Origin: Mantis religiosa
Taxonomy: Eukaryota; Arthropoda; Insecta; Mantodea; Mantidae
NCBI GenBank assembly: GCA_030765055.1
Contig: CM060950.1
Coordinates: forward strand, 16,362,966-16,426,965
Reading direction: 5' to 3'
Length of the DNA: 64,000 nucleotides
The position numbers and the translations under genes were made by a program. Shown piece by piece: positions 44,832 to 54,960 of this stretch (position 1 is its first letter; each line of letters starts with the position of its first letter). The notes beneath the pieces were generated by a model. The model did no database searches, was not told the origin of the DNA, and saw only the letters and a list, made by a program, of their open reading frames with translations.

Positions 44832-45130
44832 AGAAGGTTTAATCTATTTAAATAAGGTTACTAATCTACATAACATGAGTAAAGAGTAAAGATCACTTAT
44901 CCAAGGAAAGCTGTTGGCTTTATCTTTGCGTAATTCAGGGCGACTCAAGTTCCACCCTTTTTTTTTTTTTTTGGCCTTCGGTAAAATCCCATATGGCCAT
45001 CGTGGGGAAAAATTAGAAAAATAATGTAAGGAAAATTAAGAGGATGGGAGGAGACTAGATCTGTAGATCACTTTCTTTAAGAAATTGTAGAAGAGCTTGG
45101 TATACAGGTTTGTGGCATAACTGTAATATG
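44832..45130. other. short gap with T17 run
   Basis: Contains a T run (44957-44973) followed by GGCCTTCGGTAAAATCCC, which could be the tail of an unknown SINE on the minus strand. No other signal. Confidence 0.3.
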
Positions 45131-45142
45131 GTGTTTACGCTA

Positions 45143-45399
45143 AATGAAATGAAATGCGTAGTGTTTAACTCCCACTTTTACTACATACGGCACCGCAGGC
45201 GGTGACAATGATGATACATGAGATGAAGATGGAGCACCGGTGGAATGAGATGGCGGGGGAAACCGGAGGTCCCGGAGAAAACCCGCCCCAACGCCGTGTT
45301 GTCCACCACAAATCTTATTTTGCGGTCGCCTGGGATCGAACCCCGGCCGCCTTTGTGAGAGCCAAGTGGTCTAACCACTGAGCCACGGCGCGGCCGTGT
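45143..45399 (-). mobile_element. T2 SINE, copy 3
   Basis: Same family as at 27.9 and 28.3 kb, with tRNA-Glu-like head on the right and an ATTTCATTT tail on the left. GTGTTTACGCTA (45131-45142) and GTGTTGACGCTA (45400-45411) flank it, an 11-of-12 target duplication. Confidence 0.88.
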
Positions 45400-45411
45400 G
45401 TGTTGACGCTA

Positions 45412-45986
45412 GCGGGAAAAGGAACAGACTGCTGAAGGTCCACCTTGGAATATAGTCAAAGTGACCTTAACAGAGCAGAGTGTAGTACGTTCCGCTTAGC
45501 ATGTGAGTAAGCGTCGCTCCTAATTCAAAATTCGTATACTTTAAATATCAAATACTTGCTGAAAAGGTAGCTGAGTGCAGCCTTTGTCGAGGGTGGGTCA
45601 AATAATCACACGATCCATTCCTGCAACATAAGCTTCCAGGAAATGACTTCACGTATGACAGGAAGTTGCATGCCTAGTTTTCAATACTTTATCTTACGAA
45701 TATCTAAATTTTATAAATGTGCACTTTTAGAAACATACAAATATATTATCGTCACAAAACCTAAGATTACATTTCCCACTATTCTACTACTCGCAGTGAT
45801 AGTTTCGTCAATGACGATACACATTTTTTTTTTCCATTTCCACGAATGGATATTATGAGACTTACTGTATTTTCATAGCAATTTTGGAATATAATTTTTC
45901 CGTTGGGTATACTCAGCAGGAGAATTTACATTTGTATTTAGTAGGAAACTTTCTGAGCTTGGGAATGTACAACTTATAAAGGTGTG
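45412..45986. other. intergenic, nothing recognised
   Basis: Moderately AT-rich, without coding or repeat signal apart from short unsupported ORFs. Confidence 0.4.
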
Positions 45987-46125
45987 ACTCCCTAGCAGCG
46001 TCTGAGCGCTGCGATGGCCACGAACGTCACGTTTGACGAACACACGATTCCCTAGCAGCGTGGCGTTCAAGCGTCTGATAGCGGCGATGACCAAGAACGT
46101 CACGTCTGACGACTACATGATTTCC
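45987..46125. repeat. two-copy tandem repeat, ~70 bp unit
   Basis: CTCCCTAGCAGCG...GTCTGAGCGCTGCGATGGCC, then ACGAACGTCACGTTTGACGA is followed by a second unit TTCCCTAGCAGCGTGGCG... with AAGAACGTCACGTCTGACGA. A third start, TTTCCTAGGAAGC, is at 46120. Each unit contains the short inverted pair AACGTCACGT/TGACG. Local G+C is above that of the flanks. Function unknown. Confidence 0.65.
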
Positions 46126-46129
46126 TAGG

Positions 46130-46983
46130 AAGCATGGCGATAGGACCTCGGCTTGGCAGTGCTTCCGTAGAAACCATAAGAAAGGTGCGGTCTCATAAAA
46201 TGTCATCAGTGGAGACCTTTGTTGTAGCTCATCTATGAAAATGCTGAAATGAGAAAAGATAATAATTCACTATATTCGACGAGGGCTCTTAAAGGCTTCG
46301 ACACCATATTGATGCATATTGTCGTATCTTGAGCAATAGCTCAGCGTTCAAGGTCGGTAAACATTTGCTCTCGAGGAGGTTAGGAAAAATGTATCTATAA
46401 GAAAACAGCGGCTGCTTAGAATTAATTATGACCTAATGCTTGCTTTTATTTACACTAGTTATTTGATGGTTTAATTGCTGACTTAAAATAAGTCGCTATT
46501 TGATGGGTTTACAATTCAGTTATCTTTGGATTATCGCGACAAAAAGAAAAAAGAAAGCGGGGCGCTGATGTTACATTCACAACAACTTTCTCTATAATGT
46601 TCCTACAAGCAATTCTTGCAGGTTTTCCACTTACCTACCTCTTCTTAATGCAGATAAACGTTCAATTTACATTCATATTTAGTAATTTCCTTGTAGAAAC
46701 AATAGGAAAATCAAATCATATTTTTAAAGGGCACGACTGTTTGAAATTCCATGTTCTTTGTATATCTACGATATAACGACTTTCTATTTCACAAAAATAT
46801 TTTGAAAATTCAAAGCACAAGAAAAATCTCGAAATTTTACTTCATACTTTAAGTGTCTTAAACATACGACACTGCGAATACAAAATTTCATTCGGAAAAT
46901 TGCTTTGGGATGGGATCAGGAAGGTCCACAGTATGAACTGATACAAACCATACAAAATCATCGATATTGGTAAGTAAAACTTT
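46130..46983. other. intergenic, nothing recognised
   Basis: AT-rich, no ORF or repeat copy that I can support. Confidence 0.4.
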
Positions 46984-48582
46984 GTCGGGGAAGGGAGCCG
47001 ATTATCGGATAGAATGATTTCCTAATCTTGAAACTGCTGCACTATATCCTAGAATGCATTAAATGCTTTGCCATTTCCCTCCTCTACGAACTCAAAATGA
47101 GTTCGCTTGCAGGAAAAGAAGTTTTGTGAAATGGCAGTCGCGTAATATTTTGCAGCGTTCAATATATCTAAACACATAGGCTAAATGTAAGTAATTATTC
47201 TATAGTTTTATATATATTCCTAAACTATGTGTTCTGAAATAACTATCTCAATTACAATTTATTTAATACATAATATGTTTTCCGCTCTGTGTGCCTTTGC
47301 TTGTTCTGTTTGGAGGGTCCTCATTATCGGATAACTAGGAGGTTAACAATAATGGATATCCGATATTAGACTTCAATTAGTAATTTCATACTGACATATT
47401 TATTTTACAGATGTCCGCTTTAAAAAATTCGAAACAGCGGGAAAAATTGAAGCAGAGTCCAATAATCGAAACTGTTAATACCTGTTTAACAGAAGAAGAT
47501 GGGGTATTCAAGAGGTTTGTAAGTGTATAATGTGCCGAAATCAACTCTAGAAGTCTATAAAAGGGTGAATGTCTCAGGTTCCAAATTCACCGCCAACACA
47601 AGGCAGTGTAATACCCCTAACACAACAGGAAGACCTTCCGGTACAGCAGCTACTATAACAAATTCCTCAATTAAAACGACCCTTGTACACAAACTGCAAA
47701 GTACTGGTGAACCAAGTAGGCCTGAGAGATCTAGAACAGCACTGGTAGCTCCGAATCATCATCGAAGAACGCTGCAACTGCGGTTCTTAAGCCATCTTTG
47801 TCGTCTACCCAACAGAACAGGCCAAAACAAAAGAAAAGAAGCTGCAGACCACCATCGAGGACAATTTTGTTCCCCTGGTTTAAATGGATGTAAAAGAATT
47901 GTGGATGACGAATGTCTTTATTGTAACCATCCCTATCGCTTAGACAAATGTGGGGAACAGTAAATCTGATGTACCAAACTTCCTATAGTCCAGCAACGCA
48001 AAGAAGGAATGTCCTGTTACATAGTGGGACAAGGACAGCGAATGTGTGTGGCAGAGAACGCCTGCTACACAAGGAGCAGAACCGTTAAAACATGCGCCCT
48101 ATTCACTCTGTACACTAAAACCGAGAAGATTCATTCACAAAGGTAGAAGCCGTCAGAATGTTTTGAATGATCTGTAACTATTGACATGTGTCATAAACCT
48201 GTCCAGGGAGGGTGTGGGAACCTCCACCAACCCCCCTGCGTCTCATCCGTCAGGGACTTTCTCTCCTGTGGAGGAGTATAGATGGGCTCATGAACTTTGT
48301 CCTAGTGTCGAAGGAACGAATGGAAGTTGCACTCAATAATAAAAAGGTTTTTAAATGATTATTGTTACTGTCCGACATTATACACCCTAAAAATATTTCA
48401 GCATATGTGTATCTCTTAGAGTATATAAGAATAATTCAAATAAACAAACCTTTTTGTCTTTAATACCCTGCTATAGTGTTCCTAATATGTATTAATACGT
48501 TTTCTTGACATATAATAGTAAAATAAAATATTATTTAAGCTACTTTAAAAAGGTATCCGATATTCGACTCCTCTACCCTATA
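46984..48582 (+). mobile_element. pogo-like DNA transposon, decayed
   Basis: The left end GGGGAAGGGAGCCGATTATC... (46988-47010) is an imperfect inverted copy of the right end (48554-48582; ...GATATTCGACTCCTCTACCC). The sequence ATTATCGGATA or its inverse TATCCGATAT recurs inside at about 47326 and 47357, as subterminal binding repeats. The middle has a pogo/Tigger-type transposase remnant. The total of 1.6 kb is less than a full pogo, so part of the DDE region is lost. A clear TA duplication is not seen at the left end. Confidence 0.65.
47410..47963 (+). pseudogene. pogo/Tigger-type transposase remnant
   Basis: 5' part: MSALKNSKQREKLKQSPIIE then a frameshift into VYNVPKSTLEVYKRVN, the helix-turn-helix start of pogo-type transposases (x-F-x-V-P-x-S-T-L). 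After TGRPSGTA the DDE core is missing; the 3' part reads VAPNHHRRTLQL and finally IVDDECLYCNHPY with a nearby C, the Cys-rich C-terminal end found in insect pogo elements (D-D-E-C-x-Y-C). The middle loss makes it a short deletion derivative. Confidence 0.6.
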
Positions 48583-49085
48583 GTTTTATGAAACAAAATA
48601 TAGCTTTTAAGATGTCTTTATAATTATTTTACTTGTAAGCAGGTATATTTTTACAGTGATAAATGTCATTTGTGTAATTTCAGTTGAAATATGTGATACT
48701 CCATCTCACATTACGAAAACAAAATTAATACTTTCTTTTATTAAATGTGAGCTAAATATTAATTCGCTATCTGATTATTCTTTTAATTAATAAATTATAA
48801 TTAATTAACGGATATTTACCTGGTAAAATTATTTTATATATTTAATCTAGCTTTCAAATCACAGTTATAAACTATTTTTCTAAAGGCCAATATTTCAACA
48901 TGTAGCAGTCTGACAGTTTTCACCCCTTCCGTTGTATCTGAGCATGGCAATTTAACCAGAACAGGCATCCTGGATTTAATCAACGGGTTAATACAACCAT
49001 TGCCGCTAGTATATATTGATAGTATGAATATGAATATTAATTCCAGTTTTACTCTCAAGAGTCGTTAAGAAATACACCATTCAGA
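48583..49085. other. AT-rich flank of the zinc-finger exon
   Basis: Downstream of the stop of the minus-strand zinc-finger exon, so probably includes its 3' UTR; AATAAA-like signals (AATTAATAAA inverse at about 48780-48800) occur, but I cannot pick one. The 74-codon minus ORF at 48834 is not supported. Confidence 0.4.
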
Positions 49086-50072
49086 TTACACTACTAATCT
49101 GTTAATATCTGTAAGTCCGTGTCGAGCTTTCTGGTGAGTGTTAAGAAGTGATTTAGAGACGAAACCTCTGCTACAAATTGTGCACTCATAAGGACGCTGT
49201 CCAGTGTGATAACGTTTATGTACAACTAAAGAAGTTCTTTGTGTGAACGATTTCCCACAAACCTCACAAGAATGTGGGCGTTCGCCTGTATGAGTTCGGG
49301 TATGTACCCGCAAGTAGTCCCGTCCACTAAATGCTTTGCCGCACACATCACAAATCAATGGTTTCTCTCCTGTATGAATCCGTCTATGTGAGCGTAAAGT
49401 ATTTTGACTTGACACGGCCTTTCCACATACGTCACACAAAAATTTCTTTTCTCCCGTATGGCTGCGAATATGCATAATCAACATTTTCTTATACACAAAT
49501 ACTTTACCACACGTTTCACAACAGTGATTCTTTATATTCTCCATTAGTTCGGGATGCTGAGATTTTCTGTGAGCTAATAGATTATTTCTGTAAGGATATG
49601 ACTTTCCACAAACATCACATTGAAAAGGACGGTTTCCAGTGTGTGTATTTTTATGCTCTTGTAGCTGAGCATTTGAATAAAATCCCTTTCCGCACTCTTC
49701 ACATTTTACTTTGAATTCACTGAAGTGTCGCCTCCTGTGAAACTCCATATTTGCCTTCTGACGACTTGCATGTCCACATATGTCACAAATGAAGTTTTTC
49801 TCCCCTGTGTGGATCATTTTATGTTTAGATAATTCAACAGAACGCTTAAAGGCCTTGCTACAGACATCACAGGTAAATGGGCGTTCTACTCCATGAACTA
49901 TGTTCAAATGTAAGCATAGCTTTGATTCAAATTTAAAGGCAGCATTACACTTTTTGCATGAATGCCCAGGAGATGCAATTCTATGACTTATTGTTCCTTG
50001 ATTTTTCGTATCATTTCTTGGTAGTTTATCATTATGTAGATGATTCTCCGCTTCAAAATTCATCCATGGGAA
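49086..50072 (-). CDS. terminal exon, ten C2H2 zinc fingers
   Basis: The best host-gene candidate. A minus-strand exon that starts after TTTCAG (AG at 50074-50073), with one base completing an upstream codon, and reads FPWMNFEAENHL to the stop at 49086. Ten C2H2 fingers follow: the first at HSCKKCNAAFKFESKLCLHL, then fingers joined by TGEK(P/N/K) linkers in most cases, ending YECTICSRGFVSKSLLNTHQ. Finger 3 has an altered linker (HFSEFK), and finger 5 a longer one (PELMENIKN). No stops or shifts. Such arrays bind DNA in the nucleus, usually as transcription regulators. Upstream exons, perhaps with a ZAD or KRAB-like part, lie outside or are too short to see. The gene cannot be named. Confidence 0.85.
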   Translation of the reverse strand, partial: FPWMNFEAENHLHNDKLPRNDTKNQGTISHRIASPGHSCKKCNAAFKFESKLCLHLNIVHGVERPFTCDVCSKAFKRSVELSKHKMIHTGEKNFICDICGHASRQKANMEFHRRRHFSEFKVKCEECGKGFYSNAQLQEHKNTHTGNRPFQCDVCGKSYPYRNNLLAHRKSQHPELMENIKNHCCETCGKVFVYKKMLIMHIRSHTGEKKFLCDVCGKAVSSQNTLRSHRRIHTGEKPLICDVCGKAFSGRDYLRVHTRTHTGERPHSCEVCGKSFTQRTSLVVHKRYHTGQRPYECTICSRGFVSKSLLNTHQKARHGLTDINRLVV

Positions 50073-50074
50073 CC

Positions 50075-50812
50075 TGAAACATTTCATTACAATATAAATT
50101 TTTAAAAAAATAATTACTTCAAAGTGTTGATGTCATGCTACTGCTGTGCATAATCATTAGAGCCCGAATTTGTATGCAAAATGCATGCGCTTTATTATAT
50201 ACTTAAAAACATATTTAAACTGTCTATTCTGCATGTCACACCTTTCCAGACAGTTTGAACAGTAATTGCTAATGTATATAAATACTATGGGGAGAAAAAA
50301 TTGCATATTTTAAGCTTTAAATGAAAAAAATTGCTATTCTCCTATTTAATTTGGTATTAAATTATAATTTTTTCAGTTAGATATCAATATTAATAGGACT
50401 AATACTTAATAAAGTCTCTGAAAACAGTAAAGAGAAAGATATTTACAGTGAACACCGGGTAATCAGTGTGTCTATTTACATCTGTGTAACAGAGATACAT
50501 CCAGGCATCTTGTGAAATAATATTGTGCAATTAAAGATTAGGGACGAAAGAAGGTAATGTCCATCGCAGTCATAAAGTTGAAGGAAATCTAACAGTCCGT
50601 TTCAGGTTTGTCTTCACGTGGTTTGGTACTTCCCTTCTTCCGTCACGTATCAAGTTCTCGGCTCGACAGTTCATTCAGAGCTCACTTTTGTGTCGACAGC
50701 TGACAGCTGAGGATGTTAATTATTTGAATAGTGCTTATGCTTTGGTTTAAGAAATGCTGCCCTCCAAAAGCACCTCAATCTACCGCTCACATTCCTAGCT
50801 CCCCTCACATCC
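50075..50812. other. intron and flank of zinc-finger gene
   Basis: Presumed intron upstream (minus strand) of the finger exon, AT-rich, up to the insertion site of element B. No exon recognised. Confidence 0.4.
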
Positions 50813-50816
50813 ATAT

Positions 50817-51396
50817 TGTCAAGAACGCCTATTAAGTAGCAAGAGAGAGAGAGAGAGAGAGAAGCAGGGAGTGAGGGAGTCGGATAGCGTTAAGCCACGC
50901 CTACGCCAATAAGCTAGCGCCTACGGAGGCGAGACAGGGTGGGAGGAAGGGAAGCCACGGAGGTGGCTGGATCTTCGTTCCCCTCCTCCTGCAGCCTCGA
51001 AAGACTGTGAAGCCTCTCGTACGTCTTCTCCCCCATTGTGGAAAATTATCCAGAAATGCTGGCTCGCGCACAAATAGGAGCGTGTGCGTGCGGAGTTTTA
51101 GTTAGTTCTAGTCAGTTTTAAGGTAAGGTGCTGAGTAGTGAGTGTAGTGTGGACCTACGGCAGACGAACTGGATAAGTTGTGAAGTAGTGGTAAACAGTT
51201 GTAAACAGATGCGTAACGTGATTTGTAATTGAAACTGGTGATTTGGAAGTGAACCTTTTGTTGTGGTCAACGACCTTAGAAGATTGTATTTGTGTGTTAC
51301 GTAATACTGCTACTGCGAGTGTATTTATGCGGAAATAAAGAACATTTTGAATTTGTGCAACTTGGACTTTTAATTCTTCGAACCCACAAAGTCACA
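50817..51396 (+). repeat. element B left LTR (type III)
   Basis: Starts TGTCAAGAACGCC after ATAT and ends CACAAAGTCACA next to the primer site. It contains a (GA)n run (50837-50858), a GC-rich block and, at 51338-51345, GAAATAAAG as polyadenylation signal. Only the last ~150 bp resemble the right LTR. Confidence 0.75.
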
Positions 51397-51398
51397 AT

Positions 51399-51415
51399 TG
51401 GTGTCAGGAGTGGGA
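51399..51415 (+). promoter_or_regulatory. element B primer binding site (tRNA-Leu)
   Basis: TGGTGTCAGGAGTGGGA, identical to that of element A and complementary to the 3' end of GTCAGGA-type leucine tRNAs. Confidence 0.82.
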
Positions 51416-51425
51416 TATTACGAAG

Positions 51426-52185
51426 ATGGAGGCTGCATTTGCACAGATTCTAGCCGAGTTGAAAGAAATGAAGCCGGCTAACGACATCACCGAGAAAATG
51501 GAAGAGAAGTTGGAGAGAGCAAATGACTGGCCGCGACGGTGACGGAATTAACAACAGAAATGAAGGCTGCGAACGAGGCCCTCGCCGCCAAATTTGAGGA
51601 ACAGTTGGCCGGCGTGAAGGACGTCACGGAGCTGGGCGAGCGGATGAGACAAGTAGACGAGCACGTCGAAGAGCTGGCAAATCGCGTTAACGACCTGGAA
51701 GGAAAGGATGACAGCAACGCCAAGTCCCTGAACGCCATGGTGGAGGGCGTCGTCGGCAGGAGGTTGAAGGATTTGAAGGTAGACGCGCTGGGACGCAGCA
51801 CATATGCGTGCGTCAAACCTCCTAAATACGACGGCGCGACAACGTTCGAAGACTTCCGCCGCCAGTTCGACACGGTGGCCAGGCACAAGTGGTCGCCGGA
51901 GGAAGATGCCGCACAGCTAATAGCCAGCCCCCAGGGACGGGCCGCAGAAGTCCTGAACGCGGTCCAGTCATCGGCAGCGCCCAAGGACATCTGGCAGGCC
52001 CTAGAGAACCGTTTCTGGAACCATCGCCTAGCCGCAGCCTACCGCAGTTAGCTGAAATCAAGGTCGCAGCAGCCAGGGGAGACGCTGCAGGAGTTCGCCC
52101 TGGCAATTGAGCAGCTGGCTAGCAAAGCCCTAGTTGACCTCCCACCAGAGTTCGTATCCCGGGAAGCCGCCTACGCCTTTTTTTG
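51426..52185 (+). pseudogene. element B gag
   Basis: Begins MEAAFAQILAELKEMKPAND 10 bases past the primer site, with a frameshift near 51525. The ORF from 51539 (170 codons) holds a coiled coil (TEMKAANEALAAKFEEQL to VNDLEGKDDSN) and the capsid core (CVKPPKYDGATTFEDFRRQF, WSPEEDAAQLIASPQGRAAE, IWQALENRFWNHRLAAAYRS). A stop at 52049 is followed by more gag-like codons (ETLQEFALAIEQLASKAL). It forms the particle. A poly-T near 52176 causes another shift. Confidence 0.85.
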
Positions 52186-53380
52186 ATGGGGTACGAGACA
52201 TCGACGTGCCAGCGCCTAATGCTCGGCGATTACAAAACTATCCATGAGGCGCTAACGACAGCATTGAGGATGGAGGCGACCACGGAGACAGCTACCCGGA
52301 CGTCGAGAACAAGGAGTCTCCGCTACACTGGAGACAGAAGGCCAGCCGAGGGACGCCGGCGAAGACCAAGTGGCGTATGCTGGGGATGTGGACAGCCGGG
52401 ACACCTGGAGAGAGACTGTCCACACCAGGAAGAGCAGCCGGAAGAACGAGTAAGGCCCGGCGTGGCGAGAATCACGTCGGTTTCATCCACACCATCATCT
52501 CGAGTGACACTGCACGCCGTCAGCCGACGGATGGATGAAAGCCTCATCGCGGACGGTTGGGTGAGAGGGAAGCCATGTCGCGTGCTTGTGGACACCAGGG
52601 CAGCCGTCAACGTCATCAGACCAAACGTAGCCAGAGGTTTGCCGTCGAGGAAACCAAGCCGACCGTACCAGCTTTTGACGGCATCGGGCGACACCTTGCC
52701 TGTGGAGAAGGCTCTGCTGAAGTTAGCCCTGGGACGGAATGCCGTGTGCCAGTGGGTGTTCGTCGCCGAGGTGGCTCAGGTGATACTGGGACTGGATACC
52801 ACCAGGAGCCACGAGGCGACTGTCGGTGTCGGCAGGAAGGTCCTGCGGCTCAATAGAGAAGAGGTGTTATTCCAGCAAACCGAAGAACGCCTGGAAATTT
52901 GCAAGGTTGTCCTGAGGGAAGACGTAGTTGTCCCCGCGGGAAGCGAGGTGAGGGTGACGGCGCGACTGAAATGCCAGCGGACGAAGAACTTGATGCTGGA
53001 CCAGAAGACGCCTGTGCACTGACTTTGTGTAGCCAGGACATTGTTGAGTGCCGAGAGGAGGTGCCGGTGAGGCTGCTCAACCCAACAGACAGCGATCACT
53101 ACGTCCAGTCCGGGACGGAGTTGGGGACGTGCGAGCCCGTGGTCAGCGTAACACCAATCGATAAGACCCAGGAGTCGGTGCCGACACAACACCTGGGGCC
53201 CCAGCTGGAAGGGTTATTGGAGAGGGCGGCCGACCACCTGACCGCAGAACAGCTCGAAAAAGTTCGGCAACTGCTGAGACGGTACAAGCGTGTCTTCAGC
53301 CAAGGTAACAGCGACAACGGCCGCACGGACCGAGTGCTGCACCACACTGACACCGGAGACGCCCGGCCTATTCGGTAACC
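52183..53380 (+). pseudogene. element B nucleocapsid, protease and linker
   Basis: ORF 52183-53022 has the CCHC knuckle CWGCGQPGHLERDC complete (52377-52418), unlike element A. Protease active site reads RVLVDTRAAVNVIRPNVARG: the glycine of DTGA is R, which should inactivate it. QVILGLDTTRSH is the second half. After a stop at 53020 the linker goes on in another frame (REEVPVRLLNPTD, LRRYKRVFSQGNSDNG) to ARPIR, where the SINE lies. Confidence 0.85.
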
Positions 53381-53385
53381 AACAA

Positions 53386-53620
53386 GACCTCCTCGGTAGC
53401 GTGGTGGTAGCATCTGCCTCACGTTCAAAAGGTCCCTAGTTCGAATCTCGATCAGGGTGAGTTACTTGGATAAGGTTTTTTCCGGGGTTTTCCCTTATCC
53501 TGAAAGACAAATGTCGGGTAACTCTAAGCTCTAAGGACCCTGGCCTCATTCGAGCATCATTTCACCAGTTCCATTCATCGCCGATATGACTTAACGTTGG
53601 AGGACGTAAATTACAACAAA
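53386..53620 (+). mobile_element. T1 SINE inside element B pol
   Basis: The most complete T1 copy. Head with A box GGTAGCGTGGTGGTAGCA and B box AGTTCGAATCTCG; the CCTCAC...AAAGGTCC arrangement is like tRNA-Val. Then the core hairpin GGATAAGG-TTTTTTCCGGGGTTTT-CCCTTATCC and a 3' end with AACGTTGGAGGACGTAAAT and an A-rich tail (ACAACAAAAAACA). The element A alignment shows that host sequence continues at ATCTAGACGCG. Flanks CCAACAAGA and ACAACAAAAA may be a worn duplication. Confidence 0.88.
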
Positions 53621-54368
53621 AAACATCTAGACGCGTCCCGCTAGCGAAACAAACGCGGTACGGAACATGCTGGAGGACATGAGATCCAGGGGAGTGATTG
53701 GAGAGTCTGACAGCCCTTGGTGTTCTCCTGTAGCCTTGGTGATGCATAACGGCGAGCTACGCTTCTGCGTGGACTGCAGGAAGCTGAACGCTGCCACCAG
53801 GAAGAATTGCTTCCCTTTACCCCAGATTGACGACACCCTGGACACGCTTACTAGTGCGCAGTGGTTCTTGACCCTGGACCTGAAGTCCGGTTACTGACAG
53901 GTAGCTCTGGACCCGAGAGACAAGGAGAAGACCGCTTTCTCGACAGGCCAAGGGCTCTGGCAGTACATAATTATGCCCTTTGGCCTCTGCAACGCATCAG
54001 CTACCTTACAACGCATCATGGAGTTAGTGAAGTGAGGATTGTCCTATGACGCCTGCCTGCCTGCTATACCTGGACATCATCGTCGGCATGACATTCGAAG
54101 ACCATCTCCAAATCCTGAGCAAGGTGTTCCGAGACTGAAGGCGAACAACCTGAAGCTAAACGCGAAGAAATGCCAGCTCTTCCTTAAGGAAGTTAACTAC
54201 TTGGGCCACATAGTCTCACCAAACGGAGTGGCCACAGACCCGGAGAAAACAGAGGCCGTGAGAGATTGGCCTCGGCCAAAGGATAAGAGAGAATTGCGCA
54301 GTTTCCTGGGGCAGTGCAGTTATTACCGCCGTTTCATAAAGGGGTTCTCTAACATCGCCAAGCCCCTC
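53621..54368 (+). pseudogene. element B reverse transcriptase
   Basis: Pieces: MLEDMRSRGVIGESDSPWCS, LRFCVDCRKLNAATRKNCFP, FLTLDLKSGY with the first catalytic D kept and a stop directly after (53898), then PFGLCNASA-type sequence in another frame (53975) and LLYLDIIVGMTFEDHLQILS (54060): the YLDD box lacks one of its two D codons. Next LKLNAKKCQLFLKEVNYLGH and FLGQCSYYRRFIKGFSNIAK (54310), the thumb. A one-base loss lies near 54130. Confidence 0.85.
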
Positions 54369-54960
54369 ACCCGCCTGACGGAAGAACACCGACCGTATGT
54401 GTACACGGAGGACGCCGAAGTCGCTTTCCAGGAGCTGAAGAAGACACTTTGCAGTGCTCCTATTTTGGGATTCCCACGACCAGGTGACGCCTTCATTGTG
54501 GACACCGAGGCCAGTGACCATTGCATTGGATGTGTTCTATCCCAAGTCCAGGACCGCCACGAACGGGAGATAGCTTACTACAGCGAGACGCTGTCTAAGA
54601 CAGAGAAGAATTACTGCGTCACCCGGCGACAGTTATTGGCGGTAGTTAAGTCCTTGGAGCACTTCCACAAGTACCTGTACGGTTAGCCATTCCACCTGAG
54701 GACTGACCATTCCGCCCTCACCTGGCTACTTAGCTTTAGGAACCTGCAAGGCCAGACAGCCCGTTGGGTCCAGAGGCTGCAGGAGCAGAACTTCACTCTA
54801 CTATCGTAGAGGGAAGAGCCACGGCAACGCAGACGCCATGTCCCGAAGACCCTGCTCAGAAGAGTGCAGCCAGTCCACAAGAGTGGAAGAGAAGGAGCAT
54901 GCCACAGCTGTCAGAGTGGTCACAGCAGTGCCTGCGGATGGCTGGGACAGCGCAGGCCTA
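54369..54960 (+). pseudogene. element B RNase H domain
   Basis: Continues from RT: LTEEHRPYVYTEDAEVAFQE, FIVDTEASDHCIGCVLSQVQ (first D), RRQLLAVVKSLEHFHKYLYG (E), then a nonsense codon TAG at 54684 and LRTDHSALTWLLSFRNLQGQ (second D). The last histidine region is shifted (GRATATQTPCP). Role as in element A. Confidence 0.82.
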
